DNA of 62,381 nucleotides. It comes from Pseudomonadota bacterium. Its GTDB lineage: Bacteria > Pseudomonadota > Gammaproteobacteria > Steroidobacterales > Steroidobacteraceae. Position numbers and translations under genes: made by a program. The notes beneath the pieces were generated by a model. That model was not told the origin of the DNA and ran no database searches. It saw only the letters and a list, made by a program, of their open reading frames with translations. The stretch is from positions 1 to 62,381 of the forward strand of contig JAKBCR010000008.1 of assembly GCA_021807675.1 (NCBI GenBank), read 5' to 3'. Below, piece after piece: positions 24,633-33,920 of the stretch (within the stretch, counting starts at the first letter, position 1; each line of letters begins with the position of its first letter).

Positions 24633-25985
24633 TCAGGATCCGCGCGTTGTCTTTTCGACACAAGCATAATAGAACCCATCCGTTCCCGCTGCCCCTCCGC
24701 AAAGCAGCTGGGTGCCCAGCTTGCGCGCGATGCCACCGGGGGCGAGATCCTCGCCGCACGGCATCGGCGCCGGCGCGGCCTGCGGCTCCTCGCCCAAAAA
24801 TCGGCGGACCACGCCCTCGTTCTCGTCCGGCAGGACTGAGCAGGTCGAGTACACCAGCCGGCCGCCCGGCGCCAGCATTCCGAAGGCCGCCCTGAGGATC
24901 TCGAGCTGAGTGCGCGCGAAGGCGGCGACGTCCGTGGGCCGGCGCAGGAGCTTGATATCCGGGTGGCGGCGAATCACGCCAGTACCGGAGCACGGCGCAT
25001 CCACCAGAATCCGGTCAAAGGGCCTGCCGTCCCAGAAGGATGAGGGGTCGCGCACGTCCGCCGCGACGAGCCGCGCCGAGAGGCCCAGGCGCTGTAGATT
25101 CTCCTCGACGCGGCCGAGACGATTGCGATCGATGTCGACGGCCGTCAGATCGAGCGGCCCGGAAGCGCTCTCGAGCAGATGGCTCGCTTTGGTGCCGGGA
25201 GCGGCACAGGCATCGAGCACCCGCATGCCTGGCGTGGCCCCGAGCAGCCTTGGAGCGAGCTGCGCGCCGGCGTCCTGCACGGACACCCATCCCTCCTTGA
25301 ACCCGGGCAGGGCGCCGACCCCGGCCGGCCGATCGAGCACGACCGCGGCCGAGCCGGCTTCGGCAGCCGTCCAATCCAGCACACTGCCGCCCAGGCCCGC
25401 CGCCGCCAAGTCACCGAGGTACTCGGCGGGCGATCGGCGCCGAGTGCTCAGGCGCAGCACCATGGGAGGGTGGGCATTGTTGGCCCACACAATCCGGTCG
25501 ATATGTCCCGGCCAGGCATCGGCCAGCGCCTCGTAGAGCCAGTCAGGATGCGCCGCGCCGACGGCCGATCCGGCGTCCATTGGCGCAAGGAGCGTCCGCG
25601 CCTCTCTCACGAAGCGGCGCAGAACGGCGTTGACCAGCCCCGAGGCGCGCGGCTGGCCCAGCACGCGGGTCGCTTCTACGGCCAGATTGACGACGAGCGC
25701 CGGTGCGTCACGTGAATACTCGATCTGATAGCCGGCAGTCACGAGCAGTGCATGGATGTCGCGCGCCAGCGCTTCCGGCCGGTTGAGCAGGGCATCCATG
25801 GCTGGGCGCAGCCGCAGGTACCAGCGCATCGTTCCGAGCGCCACGGCGCGAACGGCGGATCGCCGGGGACTCGCATCCGCGGCGGCCAGCGCCTCATCAG
25901 CGGATCGGCCCTGGACCACTGCGGCGACTGCGCGGGCAGCCTCGGCCAGGGTCCGTGCGCCAGGATTCTCCGGGCTGCCGCTCAA
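24633..25985 (-). CDS. rsmB: 16S rRNA (cytosine(967)-C5)-methyltransferase
   Basis: RsmB methylates C967 of 16S rRNA with S-adenosylmethionine. The 450-residue protein has the NusB-like N-terminal domain. The catalytic domain has VLDACAAPGTKASHLLE (SAM site), ILVDAPCSGTGVIRRHPDIK with one conserved Cys, and LVYSTCSVLPDENEGVV with the second. Start TTG 25985 overlaps the fmt stop as TTGA, which fits translational coupling within the operon def-fmt-rsmB. Length is normal. Confidence 0.95.
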   Translation of the reverse strand: MSGSPENPGARTLAEAARAVAAVVQGRSADEALAAADASPRRSAVRAVALGTMRWYLRLRPAMDALLNRPEALARDIHALLVTAGYQIEYSRDAPALVVNLAVEATRVLGQPRASGLVNAVLRRFVREARTLLAPMDAGSAVGAAHPDWLYEALADAWPGHIDRIVWANNAHPPMVLRLSTRRRSPAEYLGDLAAAGLGGSVLDWTAAEAGSAAVVLDRPAGVGALPGFKEGWVSVQDAGAQLAPRLLGATPGMRVLDACAAPGTKASHLLESASGPLDLTAVDIDRNRLGRVEENLQRLGLSARLVAADVRDPSSFWDGRPFDRILVDAPCSGTGVIRRHPDIKLLRRPTDVAAFARTQLEILRAAFGMLAPGGRLVYSTCSVLPDENEGVVRRFLGEEPQAAPAPMPCGEDLAPGGIARKLGTQLLCGGAAGTDGFYYACVEKTTRGS

Positions 25986-26977
25986 GTCATGTCACCCAGA
26001 GTCATTGAGCGCTCGAGTGCCCGGGGTCCGCGGGTGAAAAGTGAGGCCGGCAGGCGCTGTCCCCCGGGCCGCTGCAAGGTCAGCAGGTCCAGGCATCCAT
26101 CGCCACATTGCACGCGGATAAATCCCTTCTCCGGACTTCCGTCCGTCGCGACGATGCAGCCGGGCTGACCGCCAGCCATCAACCCCTCGCCTGACGCCAC
26201 TCTCGAGGCGTGGACAAGCAATCGCTCAGGCTCACCGGTCCGTGGGTCGTATCGGAGGGTCTGCGCCACCGGCCAGGGCTGCAGCGCTCTGACCTGCCGG
26301 TCGATCTCGGCCGCGGACCGGCGCCAGTCGATGGGTGCCTCCCGCTTCTCGAGCTTGCGCGCGTAGGTGACACCCTCGGCAGGCTGAGGATGGGGATGCA
26401 GACTGCCGCTGGCGAGCCCCTGCAGCGCCTGAAGCAGCAGCGACGCACCCAGGTCCGCGAGCGTGGCGCGCAGGCTGGCCCCGGTGTCGTGCGGATCGAT
26501 TGGTACCGCCTGCTGCAGCAGAATGGGTCCGGTGTCGAGCCCCTCGTCCATGGCCATGATCGTCACGCCGGTCGCCGTATCGCCCGCGAGCAGAGCACGC
26601 TCGACGGGCGCCGCCCCCCGCCAGCGCGGCAGCAGCGAGGCATGGACGTTCACACAGCCGAGCCGCGGGATCTCGAGAACGGCCCGCGGCAAAATCAGGC
26701 CGTACGCCACGACGACCAGCACATCCGGACACCAGGCGGCAAGCTGCGCCCGATCCTCGGGGGATTTGAGCGTCGCCGGCTGCGACACCGGCACCGCGCC
26801 ATCGACTGCGGCCTTCACGGGCGACGGACTCAGGTGCTGACCGCGGCCGCGAGGGCGATCCGGCTGCGTCAGCACGCCCACGAGCCGATGCGGCGAGCGC
26901 AGCAGCGAGAGGAGCGTGGGCACAGCGAACTGCGGCGTGCCCGCGAACGCGACCCGCATTGATGTCATATCGCTCAT
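25982..26977 (-). CDS. fmt: Methionyl-tRNA formyltransferase
   Basis: Fmt formylates initiator Met-tRNA using 10-formyl-tetrahydrofolate. Conserved elements are MRVAFAGTPQFAVPTLLSLL at the N-terminus, SLLPRWRGAAPVERALLAGD with the folate-binding SLLP motif, MDEGLDTGPIL, and a C-terminal tRNA-binding domain. The length of 331 residues (or 325 if started at ATG 26959) is typical. ATG 26959 places the start exactly at the family N-terminus; ATG 26977 adds six residues. It sits 185 bp downstream of def. Confidence 0.96.
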   Translation of the reverse strand: MSDMTSMRVAFAGTPQFAVPTLLSLLRSPHRLVGVLTQPDRPRGRGQHLSPSPVKAAVDGAVPVSQPATLKSPEDRAQLAAWCPDVLVVVAYGLILPRAVLEIPRLGCVNVHASLLPRWRGAAPVERALLAGDTATGVTIMAMDEGLDTGPILLQQAVPIDPHDTGASLRATLADLGASLLLQALQGLASGSLHPHPQPAEGVTYARKLEKREAPIDWRRSAAEIDRQVRALQPWPVAQTLRYDPRTGEPERLLVHASRVASGEGLMAGGQPGCIVATDGSPEKGFIRVQCGDGCLDLLTLQRPGGQRLPASLFTRGPRALERSMTLGDMT

Positions 26978-27162
26978 TTGCTCAAGCTCGGCTTGCGGCG
27001 CGCTGCTCGACCCTTCCCAGTGCCGAGCACGAATCGCTTCAGGCGATATCGTCAGCAGGACTCTGCGCAGGTTTGCGCAGGCCGCGTTGAGACCGGCAGA
27101 CGCCCCGAGCGGGGTGCCCGGGAAGCGGAGCGGCCCGGCGCGCCAAGCCTGCCAAGACCCAC

Positions 27163-27705
27163 TCAGAGGGCACTTCGGCGCTCCCGGGGCGAGGAGGATC
27201 GGGCTGCTCGCTCCTTGCGCTCCTTCTCGAGCTTCTTGCGAACACGCTCGCGCTTGAGGCTGGAGAGATAGTCCACGAACAGCTTGCCGTCGATGTGATC
27301 CATCTCGTGCTGGACGCAGACGGCAAGAAGGTCCTCGCAGTCGCGCTCGAAGACATTGCCGTCCCGGTCCTGGGCGCGCACACGGATCCTGGCGGCGCGC
27401 TTGACCTCATCGTAATAGCCGGGCACCGAGAGACAGCCCTCTTCCGTGGCGATCTCCCCGTCGCGGGAGAGGATCTCCGGGTTGACGATGATGAAGGGCT
27501 CCGTGTTGTCGGCCGAGACGTCGATGACGATCAGCCGCCGATGAACGTCCACCTGCGTTGCGGCGAGGCCGATCCCGGGCGCGGCGTACATCGTCTCCAG
27601 CATGTCGTCGATGACTCGCTGCAGGTCCGCATCGAACCGGGTAACCGGGTGCGCGCGCGTGCGTAGCCGGGGATCGGGGAATTCGAGAATGGTTCTAAGC
27701 GCCAT
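27163..27705 (-). CDS. def: Peptide deformylase
   Basis: Def removes the N-formyl group from new proteins. The 180-residue product carries all three metal-enzyme motifs: [19 protein letters not shown] and [15 protein letters not shown] 27705 ([15 protein letters not shown]) matches the family start. The upstream open frame to 27921 is not conserved and crosses the repeat region. The last 25 residues are highly charged ([20 protein letters not shown]). It is the first gene of the def-fmt-rsmB-DUF4390-ntrY-ntrX block. Confidence 0.96.
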   Translation of the reverse strand: MALRTILEFPDPRLRTRAHPVTRFDADLQRVIDDMLETMYAAPGIGLAATQVDVHRRLIVIDVSADNTEPFIIVNPEILSRDGEIATEEGCLSVPGYYDEVKRAARIRVRAQDRDGNVFERDCEDLLAVCVQHEMDHIDGKLFVDYLSSLKRERVRKKLEKERKERAARSSSPRERRSAL

Positions 27706-27820
27706 GAGGATTCGATTGCGGCGGGAAGCAGAGGGTTCAAGGGGATGGGGCAGCCGGCCTGACCCGTGACCGAGCGCACAACTTGACATTAAGCCACCCT
27801 GCGCCCGATACCGGCGTGCG

Positions 27821-27826
27821 ATTATA
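27821..27826 (-). promoter_or_regulatory. Candidate -10 element for the def operon
   Basis: A perfect TATAAT on the minus strand, about 115 bp ahead of the def start, lies in the 410-bp divergent gap between def and the LysM gene. No convincing -35 hexamer stands 16-18 bp upstream; TTGACT occurs only 8 bp away. The rest of the gap holds repeats B3 and C1. Confidence 0.3.
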
Positions 27827-27889
27827 GCCCGCCGAGTCAAGCTGCTCGCAGCCGCCCGGTCGCCGGACGGCTTCCGGAGGCGGAAAGCA

Positions 27890-27972
27890 AGCAAGTGAGT
27901 AAGCGGCCGTTCCTGGGGCACCGGCCCCTGGCGATGGCGGGTTCAGGGGGCCGTTCCCTGAGCCGCGAGGTC
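27890..27972 (+). repeat. Family B repeat, copy B3
   Basis: It begins AAGCAAGCAAGTGAGTAAGC and contains two overlapping GC-rich inverted segments (GGCCGTTCCTGGGGCACCGG, and CCCCTGG with its partner CAGGGGG). It ends GAGCCGCGAGGTCAA, as in B2 and B4. It is separated by 29 bp from family C copy C1, the same B-then-C order seen at 36993-37160. Confidence 0.55.
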
Positions 27973-28001
27973 AACAGAGTCCTAGGCCCGCGCTCGCCCA
28001 C

Positions 28002-28105
28002 AAAATCGTCTGGACGATTTTGGACGGCGCAAGCCGGCCCCGAGGGGGCGAGGCCCAGGATGGGCTGAGCAACGCGGCGTAGCCGACTTTGGGCTGATAC
28101 ACCAA
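28002..28105 (+). repeat. Family C stem-loop repeat, copy C1
   Basis: It starts with the perfect hairpin AAAATCGT-CTGG-ACGATTTT (28002-28021), continues GGACGGCGCAAGCCGGCCCC with a second GC stem, and ends near CTGATACACCAA. Copy C3 at 37069 has AAAATTGC-CTGGA-GCAATTTT at the same place, a compensated stem change. The repeat forms most of the region just upstream of the LysM gene's ribosome binding site. Confidence 0.65.
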
Positions 28106-28115
28106 GGGGTGGAGG

Positions 28116-29363
28116 ATGGTCTCGAATCTAGCTTTCCCGACTCGCCTGGCCGCGGGTCTTGCCCTGTCGGCCACGCTGGCCGGCTGCTCGGTGCTGCATG
28201 GCTCCCGGCATGCCGTGCCCGGCACGCCCCAGGAAACCGCTCCGCCTGCGGCCCAGGCGCAGCCAGCCCCGTACAACAACCTGACGGCCACCCAGGCCGC
28301 CGTCGCGGCTACCAGAGGCGAGCCTCAGGGATCGCGGTCCGCGCCGGCTCCGCAAATCAATCCCGGCGCGCCGCTCACCTACACCGTCAAGCCCGGCGAT
28401 ACCCTCTGGGGCATCGCCTCGATGTACCTGCGCAATCCCTGGGACTGGCCGGAGGTGTGGTACATCAATCCCGGCATCCGCAATCCCCACCTCATCTACC
28501 CGGGAGACAAGCTGGCCTTGGCCTACGGCAGCGACGGCCGGCCACAGGTCCGGCTGGCGGAGGCGAGCGTATTGCGGCTCGAGCCACAGCTGCGCAGCAC
28601 GCCGCTCACCTCGGCGATCCCGATGATCCCGTACTCCGCGATCTCCGCGTTTCTCGGCCGGCCGACGGTGCTCACCCGGGGCGAGATCCGCGACGCGCCG
28701 TACATCGTCGCGTTCAAGAATCAGCACGTGATCGCCGGCTCCGGCCACATCGCGTACGTCGTGGGTCTCGGACCCGACCCGGATTCGCGCTACAGCGTCG
28801 TCCATATCACCGGGCGGCTGCGCGATCCGGACAACGGAGACGTGCTCGGCTACCTCGGCCTCTACACGGCCACCGCTCTGATCAAACAGCCGGTCACCCG
28901 CCCCGCCGTACGGGCGGAGCTCATCGACACGGCGCGGGAGACACTGCGGGGAGACAAGCTGATCTCCACGGACATCCGGATCCCCCTCAATCTGAAACCC
29001 CGCACCCCCGCCACGCAGGTCCATGGGAGGATCGCCTGGATCGTCGGGGACACGGGGATCAGCGATCTCGCCGGACAATACGACATCGTGGTGATCAATC
29101 GCGGGTCGGACGCCGGACTCGAGCCGGGGAACGTGTTGGAAGTCGATCAGACCGGCAAGGTCGTGCACGACACTTTCGGGCCGCATGCGGGAATATTCCG
29201 GTACTTCGGCGCCATGGGCAAATCGTTGTCCCCGCGGGTCAGACTGCCGAACGAGCGCGCGGGCACGCTGCTCGTCTTCAAGACCTATCCGAAGCTCAGC
29301 TTCGGGCTGATCGTGGGTGCCTCCAATACCATTTCGATCGGAGACGTGGTCCACAACCCTTGA
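28116..29363 (+). CDS. LysM-domain lipoprotein
   Basis: The 415-residue precursor has a lipoprotein signal with lipobox LAGC (Cys about 24) and a Pro/Ala/Gln-rich spacer. One LysM domain follows, from YTVKPGDTLWGIASMYL to NPHLIYPGDKL (about residues 88-137). The rest contains a conserved domain of unknown function with RGEIRDAPYIVAF and LLVFKTYPKLSFGLIVGAS. LysM binds peptidoglycan, so the protein likely links the outer or inner membrane to the wall. Genes of this type sit next to dprA/def in many gammaproteobacteria. GGAGG directly before ATG 28116 is unusually close; GGGGTGGAGG extends further upstream. Confidence 0.9.
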   Translation: MVSNLAFPTRLAAGLALSATLAGCSVLHGSRHAVPGTPQETAPPAAQAQPAPYNNLTATQAAVAATRGEPQGSRSAPAPQINPGAPLTYTVKPGDTLWGIASMYLRNPWDWPEVWYINPGIRNPHLIYPGDKLALAYGSDGRPQVRLAEASVLRLEPQLRSTPLTSAIPMIPYSAISAFLGRPTVLTRGEIRDAPYIVAFKNQHVIAGSGHIAYVVGLGPDPDSRYSVVHITGRLRDPDNGDVLGYLGLYTATALIKQPVTRPAVRAELIDTARETLRGDKLISTDIRIPLNLKPRTPATQVHGRIAWIVGDTGISDLAGQYDIVVINRGSDAGLEPGNVLEVDQTGKVVHDTFGPHAGIFRYFGAMGKSLSPRVRLPNERAGTLLVFKTYPKLSFGLIVGASNTISIGDVVHNP

Positions 29364-29368
29364 TTGAT

Positions 29369-29474
29369 GGCGCTGGACCCGGGCATCGTGCCCGGATCCA
29401 GCGAGCAGCAGGCAAAAGACGAGACTTTTGCCCGCTGCTCGCCGCCTGCGGCGGCGGGCACGTCCCTGCGCCTG
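29369..29474 (+). repeat. Family A stem-loop repeat, copy A2
   Basis: A full copy with three hairpins. The first is GCGCTGGACCCGGGCA paired with TGCCCGGATCCAGCG, the second GGCAAAAG-ACGAGA-CTTTTGCC with flanking GCAG/CTGC, and the third CGCCGC-CTGC-GGCGGCG. The tail is GGGCACGTCCCTGCGCCTG. It lies between the convergent LysM gene and topA and could end transcription from both sides. The remaining about 100 bp to topA shows nothing else. Confidence 0.85.
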
Positions 29475-29575
29475 CGTGACGCCATGTCTACGTCTACGTG
29501 ACGTGGCCCGAGGTCCGCGCGCATACGGGTTGCGCGGGGCGGCGGACGCGGCCGGAGCTGCCGGCTGCAGAGGCC

Positions 29576-32230
29576 TTATTTCACGCCGCGCGCGCGGGCG
29601 GCGGTCGGCTTGCGCGCCGACTTGCCTGGAACAGCCTTGCTTTTCGCTCGCTTCTTCGCCACGCCTGCGGCGCGGTGCTTATCGGTGCCGGCGCTCGAGC
29701 CGTTGCTGCGCTGCGCGGAAACCTTCGCCCGGCGCGGCGCCACGGCCTGTGCGGATTCCGGCCTTCGAGCCATGGGCGGCACGCGCGCCCGTGAAGGCGC
29801 TGCTGGCCGGGCGGGCGCGCGCGAAGCGCCGGCAGCGCGGCCTGCATTCACCGCTGATGCGCCCGGCGCGGCCGCAACTGAAGCCCTCTTGCCGCGCCCG
29901 CGCCGTCCCCATTTGCCACGCTCCGGCGCCTGCGCCAGCAGTGCGCGACATTCCTCCAGCGTCAGCGATTTCGGGTCCCGATTCTTCGGTACCTTGGCGT
30001 TCTTCTTCCCGTCGGTGATGTAAGGGCCATAGCGGCCATTCAACACCTGGATATTGTCCACACCGAAGTCGGCGATGATTCGATTGGCGTCGGCCTCCTG
30101 CTTCAGCCGGATGACCTCGAGCGCCCGCTCCAGCGTCACCGTGTACGGGTCGTCTTCTTTCAGGGATACATACTTGCTGCCGTACTTCACGTACGGTCCG
30201 AAGCGCCCGATATTGGCGACGACGCTGTCACCTTCGGCGGTCTGACCGAGGGTGCGTGGCAGCTTGAAGAGCTCCATCGCGTCAGCCAGGGTGATGGCGT
30301 CCATCTTCTGCCCCGGCCGCAAGCCCGCGAAGCGCGGTTTCTCGACGTCGTCCTTGGTGCCGATCTGCACGAAGGGTCCGTAGCGGCCCATCCGCACGGT
30401 GACCGGCTTGCCGGTCGCCGGGTCCTTGCCGAGCTCTCGCGCCTGCGCAACTTCCTCACGCGAGACGCTCTTCTCGATCTGCTCCACCTGGCGGATGAAG
30501 GGCTTCCAGAACTTGTCGAGCGGGCGGGTCCATTCTTCCTCGCCGCGAGAGATTGCGTCGAGCTCGTCTTCCATCGCCGCGGTGAAGCCGTACTCCACGT
30601 AGCGATGGAAGTGATGTGTCAGGAATCGATTGACGATCTTGCCGATGTCGGTCGGCACGAAGCGGCGATTGTCCATCTCCACGTACTCCCGGTCCTGGAG
30701 TGTCGAGATGATGGTCGCGTAGGTCGACGGGCGCCCGATCCCATGCTCCTCCAGAGCCTTCACCAAGGAGGCCTCGCTGTAGCGGGGAGGCGGCTCCGTG
30801 AAGTGCTGATCCGCATGCAATGTCACCAAGTCGACGAAGTCGCCCTCCTGCAACGGCGGCAGCACGTGATCATCTTCGTCAGACTTAACGTCATCCGCGC
30901 CTTCCTGATACACCGCGATGAATCCGGGCTTCACCAGCGTCGAGCCATTCGCGCGCAGTACGTTACGTTCCGGACCATCGGGTCCCGCAAGCATGTCGAT
31001 CGCGACTGTGTCGAAGATCGCCTGTGCCATCTGCGAGGCGACGGCGCGCTTCCAGATCAGCGCGTACAGCTTATAGAGGTCGCCGTCGACCTTGCCTTCC
31101 ACATCCCCCGGTGTAACGGCAGCAGAGGTCGGCCGGATCGCTTCGTGCGCCTCCTGCGCGTTCTTCGACTTCGTCTTGTAGATGCGTGGCTCCTCGGCCA
31201 CTTCGTCGTTGCCGTAAAGACGCGCGGCAACCTCGCGAATCTCGCGCACCGCCTCGGCCGCCAGCGAGACGGAGTCGGTACGCATGTAGGTGATGAGCCC
31301 GACATTACCCTCACCGAGATCGACGCCCTCGTAAAGTTGCTGCGCCAGACGCATCGTCCGCCGCGCGTTGTAGCCGAGCTTGCGCGCCGCTTCCTGTTGC
31401 AGGGTCGAGGTGGTGAACGGTGGAGCAGGCGTACGCCGCCGTTGCTTGCGGTCCACGGCGATGACGCACAATTGGCCGGGACTTCGGCCGCCGGTGGCGG
31501 CACGCGCCGCCTCCTGAATGGCGCGCTCGACCTCACGCGCCTGCGCCTCGCTGGTGAAGGAGAACTGCTCCACCTTCTTGCCGGCGTGCTCGGTGAGCTT
31601 CAACGGGAACGGCGGCGATTGGTGCGTGCCCTCGCCTTCGAGCGTCCAGTACTCCCGGGCGACGAAAGCCGCGATCTCCTCTTCGCGCTCGCAGATCATG
31701 CGCAGCGCCGGACTCTGCACCCGGCCCGCCGAGAGGCCGCGCCGCACCTTCTTCCAAAGAAGCGGCGAGAGATTGAAGCCGACCAGGTAGTCGAGCGCCC
31801 GGCGCGCCTGCTGCGCGTTGACGAGCTCGAGCGACAGATGGCGGGGCTGAGCCACCGCCTCGCGGATCGCGTTGCGGGTGATCTCGTAGAAGACCACGCG
31901 ATGGACCACCTTGCCGTCGAGATCGCCGCGGGCCTTGAGGATTTCCTGCAGGTGCCAGGCGATCGCCTCGCCCTCTCGGTCAGGGTCCGTCGCGAGATAG
32001 AGCGCCTTCGACTTCGCGAGGCTCCGGGAGATGCTGTCGACGTGGCGCTCGCTCTTCTCGAGCACCTGGTACTTCATGGCGTATCCCCGGTCGGGATCCA
32101 CTGCGCCCTCCTTCGGCACCAGGTCACGCACGTGGCCGTAGGAGGCCAGCACCTCGAAGTCCTTGCCGAGATATTTCTTGATGGTCTTCGCCTTGGCGGG
32201 CGACTCGACCACGACCAGATTGTCAGCCAT
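29576..32230 (-). CDS. topA: DNA topoisomerase I with basic C-terminal tail
   Basis: This type IA topoisomerase relaxes negative supercoils. The 884-residue protein has the TOPRIM domain (VVVESPAKAKTIKKYL, then DPDREGEAIAWHL) and the active-site tyrosine in GLITYMRTDSVSL. The C-terminal repeats each contain a GRYGPFVQIG or GRFGPYVKYG motif. No CxxC zinc motifs are present, so it is the zinc-free form with TOPRIM-C repeats. The last about 110 residues are Lys/Arg/Ala-rich and disordered, as in several GC-rich bacteria. ATG 32230 starts the family N-terminus. It lies downstream of smg. Confidence 0.97.
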   Translation of the reverse strand: MADNLVVVESPAKAKTIKKYLGKDFEVLASYGHVRDLVPKEGAVDPDRGYAMKYQVLEKSERHVDSISRSLAKSKALYLATDPDREGEAIAWHLQEILKARGDLDGKVVHRVVFYEITRNAIREAVAQPRHLSLELVNAQQARRALDYLVGFNLSPLLWKKVRRGLSAGRVQSPALRMICEREEEIAAFVAREYWTLEGEGTHQSPPFPLKLTEHAGKKVEQFSFTSEAQAREVERAIQEAARAATGGRSPGQLCVIAVDRKQRRRTPAPPFTTSTLQQEAARKLGYNARRTMRLAQQLYEGVDLGEGNVGLITYMRTDSVSLAAEAVREIREVAARLYGNDEVAEEPRIYKTKSKNAQEAHEAIRPTSAAVTPGDVEGKVDGDLYKLYALIWKRAVASQMAQAIFDTVAIDMLAGPDGPERNVLRANGSTLVKPGFIAVYQEGADDVKSDEDDHVLPPLQEGDFVDLVTLHADQHFTEPPPRYSEASLVKALEEHGIGRPSTYATIISTLQDREYVEMDNRRFVPTDIGKIVNRFLTHHFHRYVEYGFTAAMEDELDAISRGEEEWTRPLDKFWKPFIRQVEQIEKSVSREEVAQARELGKDPATGKPVTVRMGRYGPFVQIGTKDDVEKPRFAGLRPGQKMDAITLADAMELFKLPRTLGQTAEGDSVVANIGRFGPYVKYGSKYVSLKEDDPYTVTLERALEVIRLKQEADANRIIADFGVDNIQVLNGRYGPYITDGKKNAKVPKNRDPKSLTLEECRALLAQAPERGKWGRRGRGKRASVAAAPGASAVNAGRAAGASRAPARPAAPSRARVPPMARRPESAQAVAPRRAKVSAQRSNGSSAGTDKHRAAGVAKKRAKSKAVPGKSARKPTAARARGVK

Positions 32231-32253
32231 GTTTCAGCGGTCCCTCAGCTCGA

Positions 32254-32742
32254 TCAGTGCCGGACGGAGCCGCCGGTCGCCGACATGACGCTCTCGAAGC
32301 GGGCGAACGCCAGCTCCTGTCCCGGCTGCGCGGACAGGACGAGCAGCACGACCCACTTCAGTTGCTCCACTTCGACCTCATCCACGTCCAGAGCCAGGGC
32401 GCGCTCGATGACCAGCTCACGCTGTTGCGATGTAAGGACGCGCTGACGGTCGAGCAGCATCAGGAAGGCCCGGCAGTCGGCCGACAGCCGCGAAAGCTCG
32501 CCGTCGGCGTAAATGCGCAGTGTCCCTCGATCGGTCTCCTCGCCCGCCGGATCGGGTGATGCCCGCTGATCGGCGACGAGAGCGGACAACCACTCCATCG
32601 CTTGCACCACCTCACTCACCGAGAAGCCTCGCTTCTGCAGGTCTTCCAGCATGTGGCGCCGTTCCGGGACGTCCGCCGGATCGGCCAGCATGTAGTGGTC
32701 GTAGACGTAGATCAGTACTTTCAGAACGCTGCCGGTGGTCAT
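32254..32742 (-). CDS. smg: Smg family protein (DUF494)
   Basis: A 162-residue soluble protein of the Smg/DUF494 family, recognised by VLKVLIYVYDHYM, the acidic N-terminal helices, and the C-terminal EQLKWVVLLVLSAQPGQE. Its function is unknown. Smg is found next to dprA and topA across gammaproteobacteria, as here. Its ATG at 32742 overlaps the dprA stop by 4 bp (ATGA). The 23-bp gap to topA implies a single transcript dprA-smg-topA. Confidence 0.93.
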   Translation of the reverse strand: MTTGSVLKVLIYVYDHYMLADPADVPERRHMLEDLQKRGFSVSEVVQAMEWLSALVADQRASPDPAGEETDRGTLRIYADGELSRLSADCRAFLMLLDRQRVLTSQQRELVIERALALDVDEVEVEQLKWVVLLVLSAQPGQELAFARFESVMSATGGSVRH

Positions 32743-33845
32743 TTGGATAATCGGCCGTACAGGCCGCCGGGATACGGCGCGATGCGCCCCTCAAGCTCGA
32801 GAATCAGCAACATCGAGGCGACCGACTCGCCGGACAAGCCGGAGCGAGCCACGAGCGTATCGATGGTCGCGGGTTCGAAACCGAGCGCATCTAACAGCAT
32901 TTCATACTCCTTGTCCAATGGGGCCGCCGTCCCGGGGCAATCCGGCTCACCCCCGCCTGACGGCATAAGCAATTGAATTTGCTTAACAAATCCCAGCTGC
33001 GCCAGCACGTCGCCCGGCTCCTCGACGAGGTGTGCTCCCTGGCGGATCAGCGCGTGGCACCCTCGGGAGAGCGGACTGCGGATCGACCCGGGGACCGCGA
33101 ATACCTCGCGCCCCTCATCCAGCGCCTCCCGCGCGGTGATCAGCGAGCCGCTACCGTGAGCGGCCTCGACGACCAGAGTCCCGAGCGTAAGCCCGCTGAT
33201 GACGCGGTTTCGGCGGGGAAAGTTCCATCGCTGCGGCCCGGTCCCCGGTGGGAACTCGGAGATGACTGCTCCGGCAGCCCGGATTCGTGCCGCCAGACCG
33301 GCGTTCTGGGGCGGGTACACGCGGTCGAGTCCTGTGCCGAGCACGGCGAGCGTGCGCCCCCCGACGGCCAGCGCTCCTTCATGGCTCGCGGCATCGATCC
33401 CGACCGCCAGACCGCTCGTGATCGCCAGCCCGGCTTGAGCCAAGGCTCCGGCCAGCTCTCGGGCGATCGTCCGCCCGAGCGGCGACGCCCTGCGCGCTCC
33501 CACCACTGCAAGTTGCGGGGCTTTGAGGATCGCCAGTTCGCCCATGATGTAGAACGCCGGGGGTGAGCTGCGTGTGACCGCAAGCTGCGGCGGGTAATCG
33601 TCCTGACCCCACAGGATCAGCCGGGCGCCGCTGGTGCGTAACCACTCGACGTCCGCCGCGAGCGCTGCCTCATCTGGCCTTTGCAGAAACTCTCGCGCCG
33701 CGAGGGGCAGCGGCACCCGCGCGATGACTTCCGGCTCGCACAGGCGCTCCAGATCTCCTGCAGCCTGGGCCGCCAGAGCCCGCACGTGTTCCCCGGTCAA
33801 TCCGGGACTGCGCACCAGTCTCGCGCCGACGGTCTCGAGGCTCAT
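32739..33845 (-). CDS. dprA: DNA-processing protein DprA
   Basis: DprA loads RecA on incoming single-stranded DNA during transformation and protects it. The 368-residue protein has an N-terminal SAM-like helical region and the Rossmann-like core LAVVGARRASPLGRTIAREL, LGTGLDRVYPPQN, FPRRNRVISGL and GSLITAREALDEGREVFAVPG. A C-terminal winged-helix domain follows (FEPATIDTLVARSGLSGESV). The start is ATG 33845. No other competence genes lie in the window. It is 76 bp away from the half-size ABC-F gene upstream. Confidence 0.95.
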   Translation of the reverse strand: MSLETVGARLVRSPGLTGEHVRALAAQAAGDLERLCEPEVIARVPLPLAAREFLQRPDEAALAADVEWLRTSGARLILWGQDDYPPQLAVTRSSPPAFYIMGELAILKAPQLAVVGARRASPLGRTIARELAGALAQAGLAITSGLAVGIDAASHEGALAVGGRTLAVLGTGLDRVYPPQNAGLAARIRAAGAVISEFPPGTGPQRWNFPRRNRVISGLTLGTLVVEAAHGSGSLITAREALDEGREVFAVPGSIRSPLSRGCHALIRQGAHLVEEPGDVLAQLGFVKQIQLLMPSGGGEPDCPGTAAPLDKEYEMLLDALGFEPATIDTLVARSGLSGESVASMLLILELEGRIAPYPGGLYGRLSK

Positions 33846-33920
33846 GGCGTGAGCATAGAGCGGCCCGCTCGGATCGGCCTCCCCGAGAATCGACCGTGAT
33901 CTTGCAGAAATGCGGGTCTG

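Noticed and set aside
27783-27788. TTGACA as a -35 element toward the LysM gene
   Set aside because: No acceptable -10 lies 16-18 bp downstream (only CGATAC), and it is over 300 bp from the gene.
29369-29474. Family A copies as tRNA or riboswitch
   Set aside because: No anticodon arm, CCA end or known aptamer core is visible, and the copies lie in unrelated contexts, including inside rlmJ.
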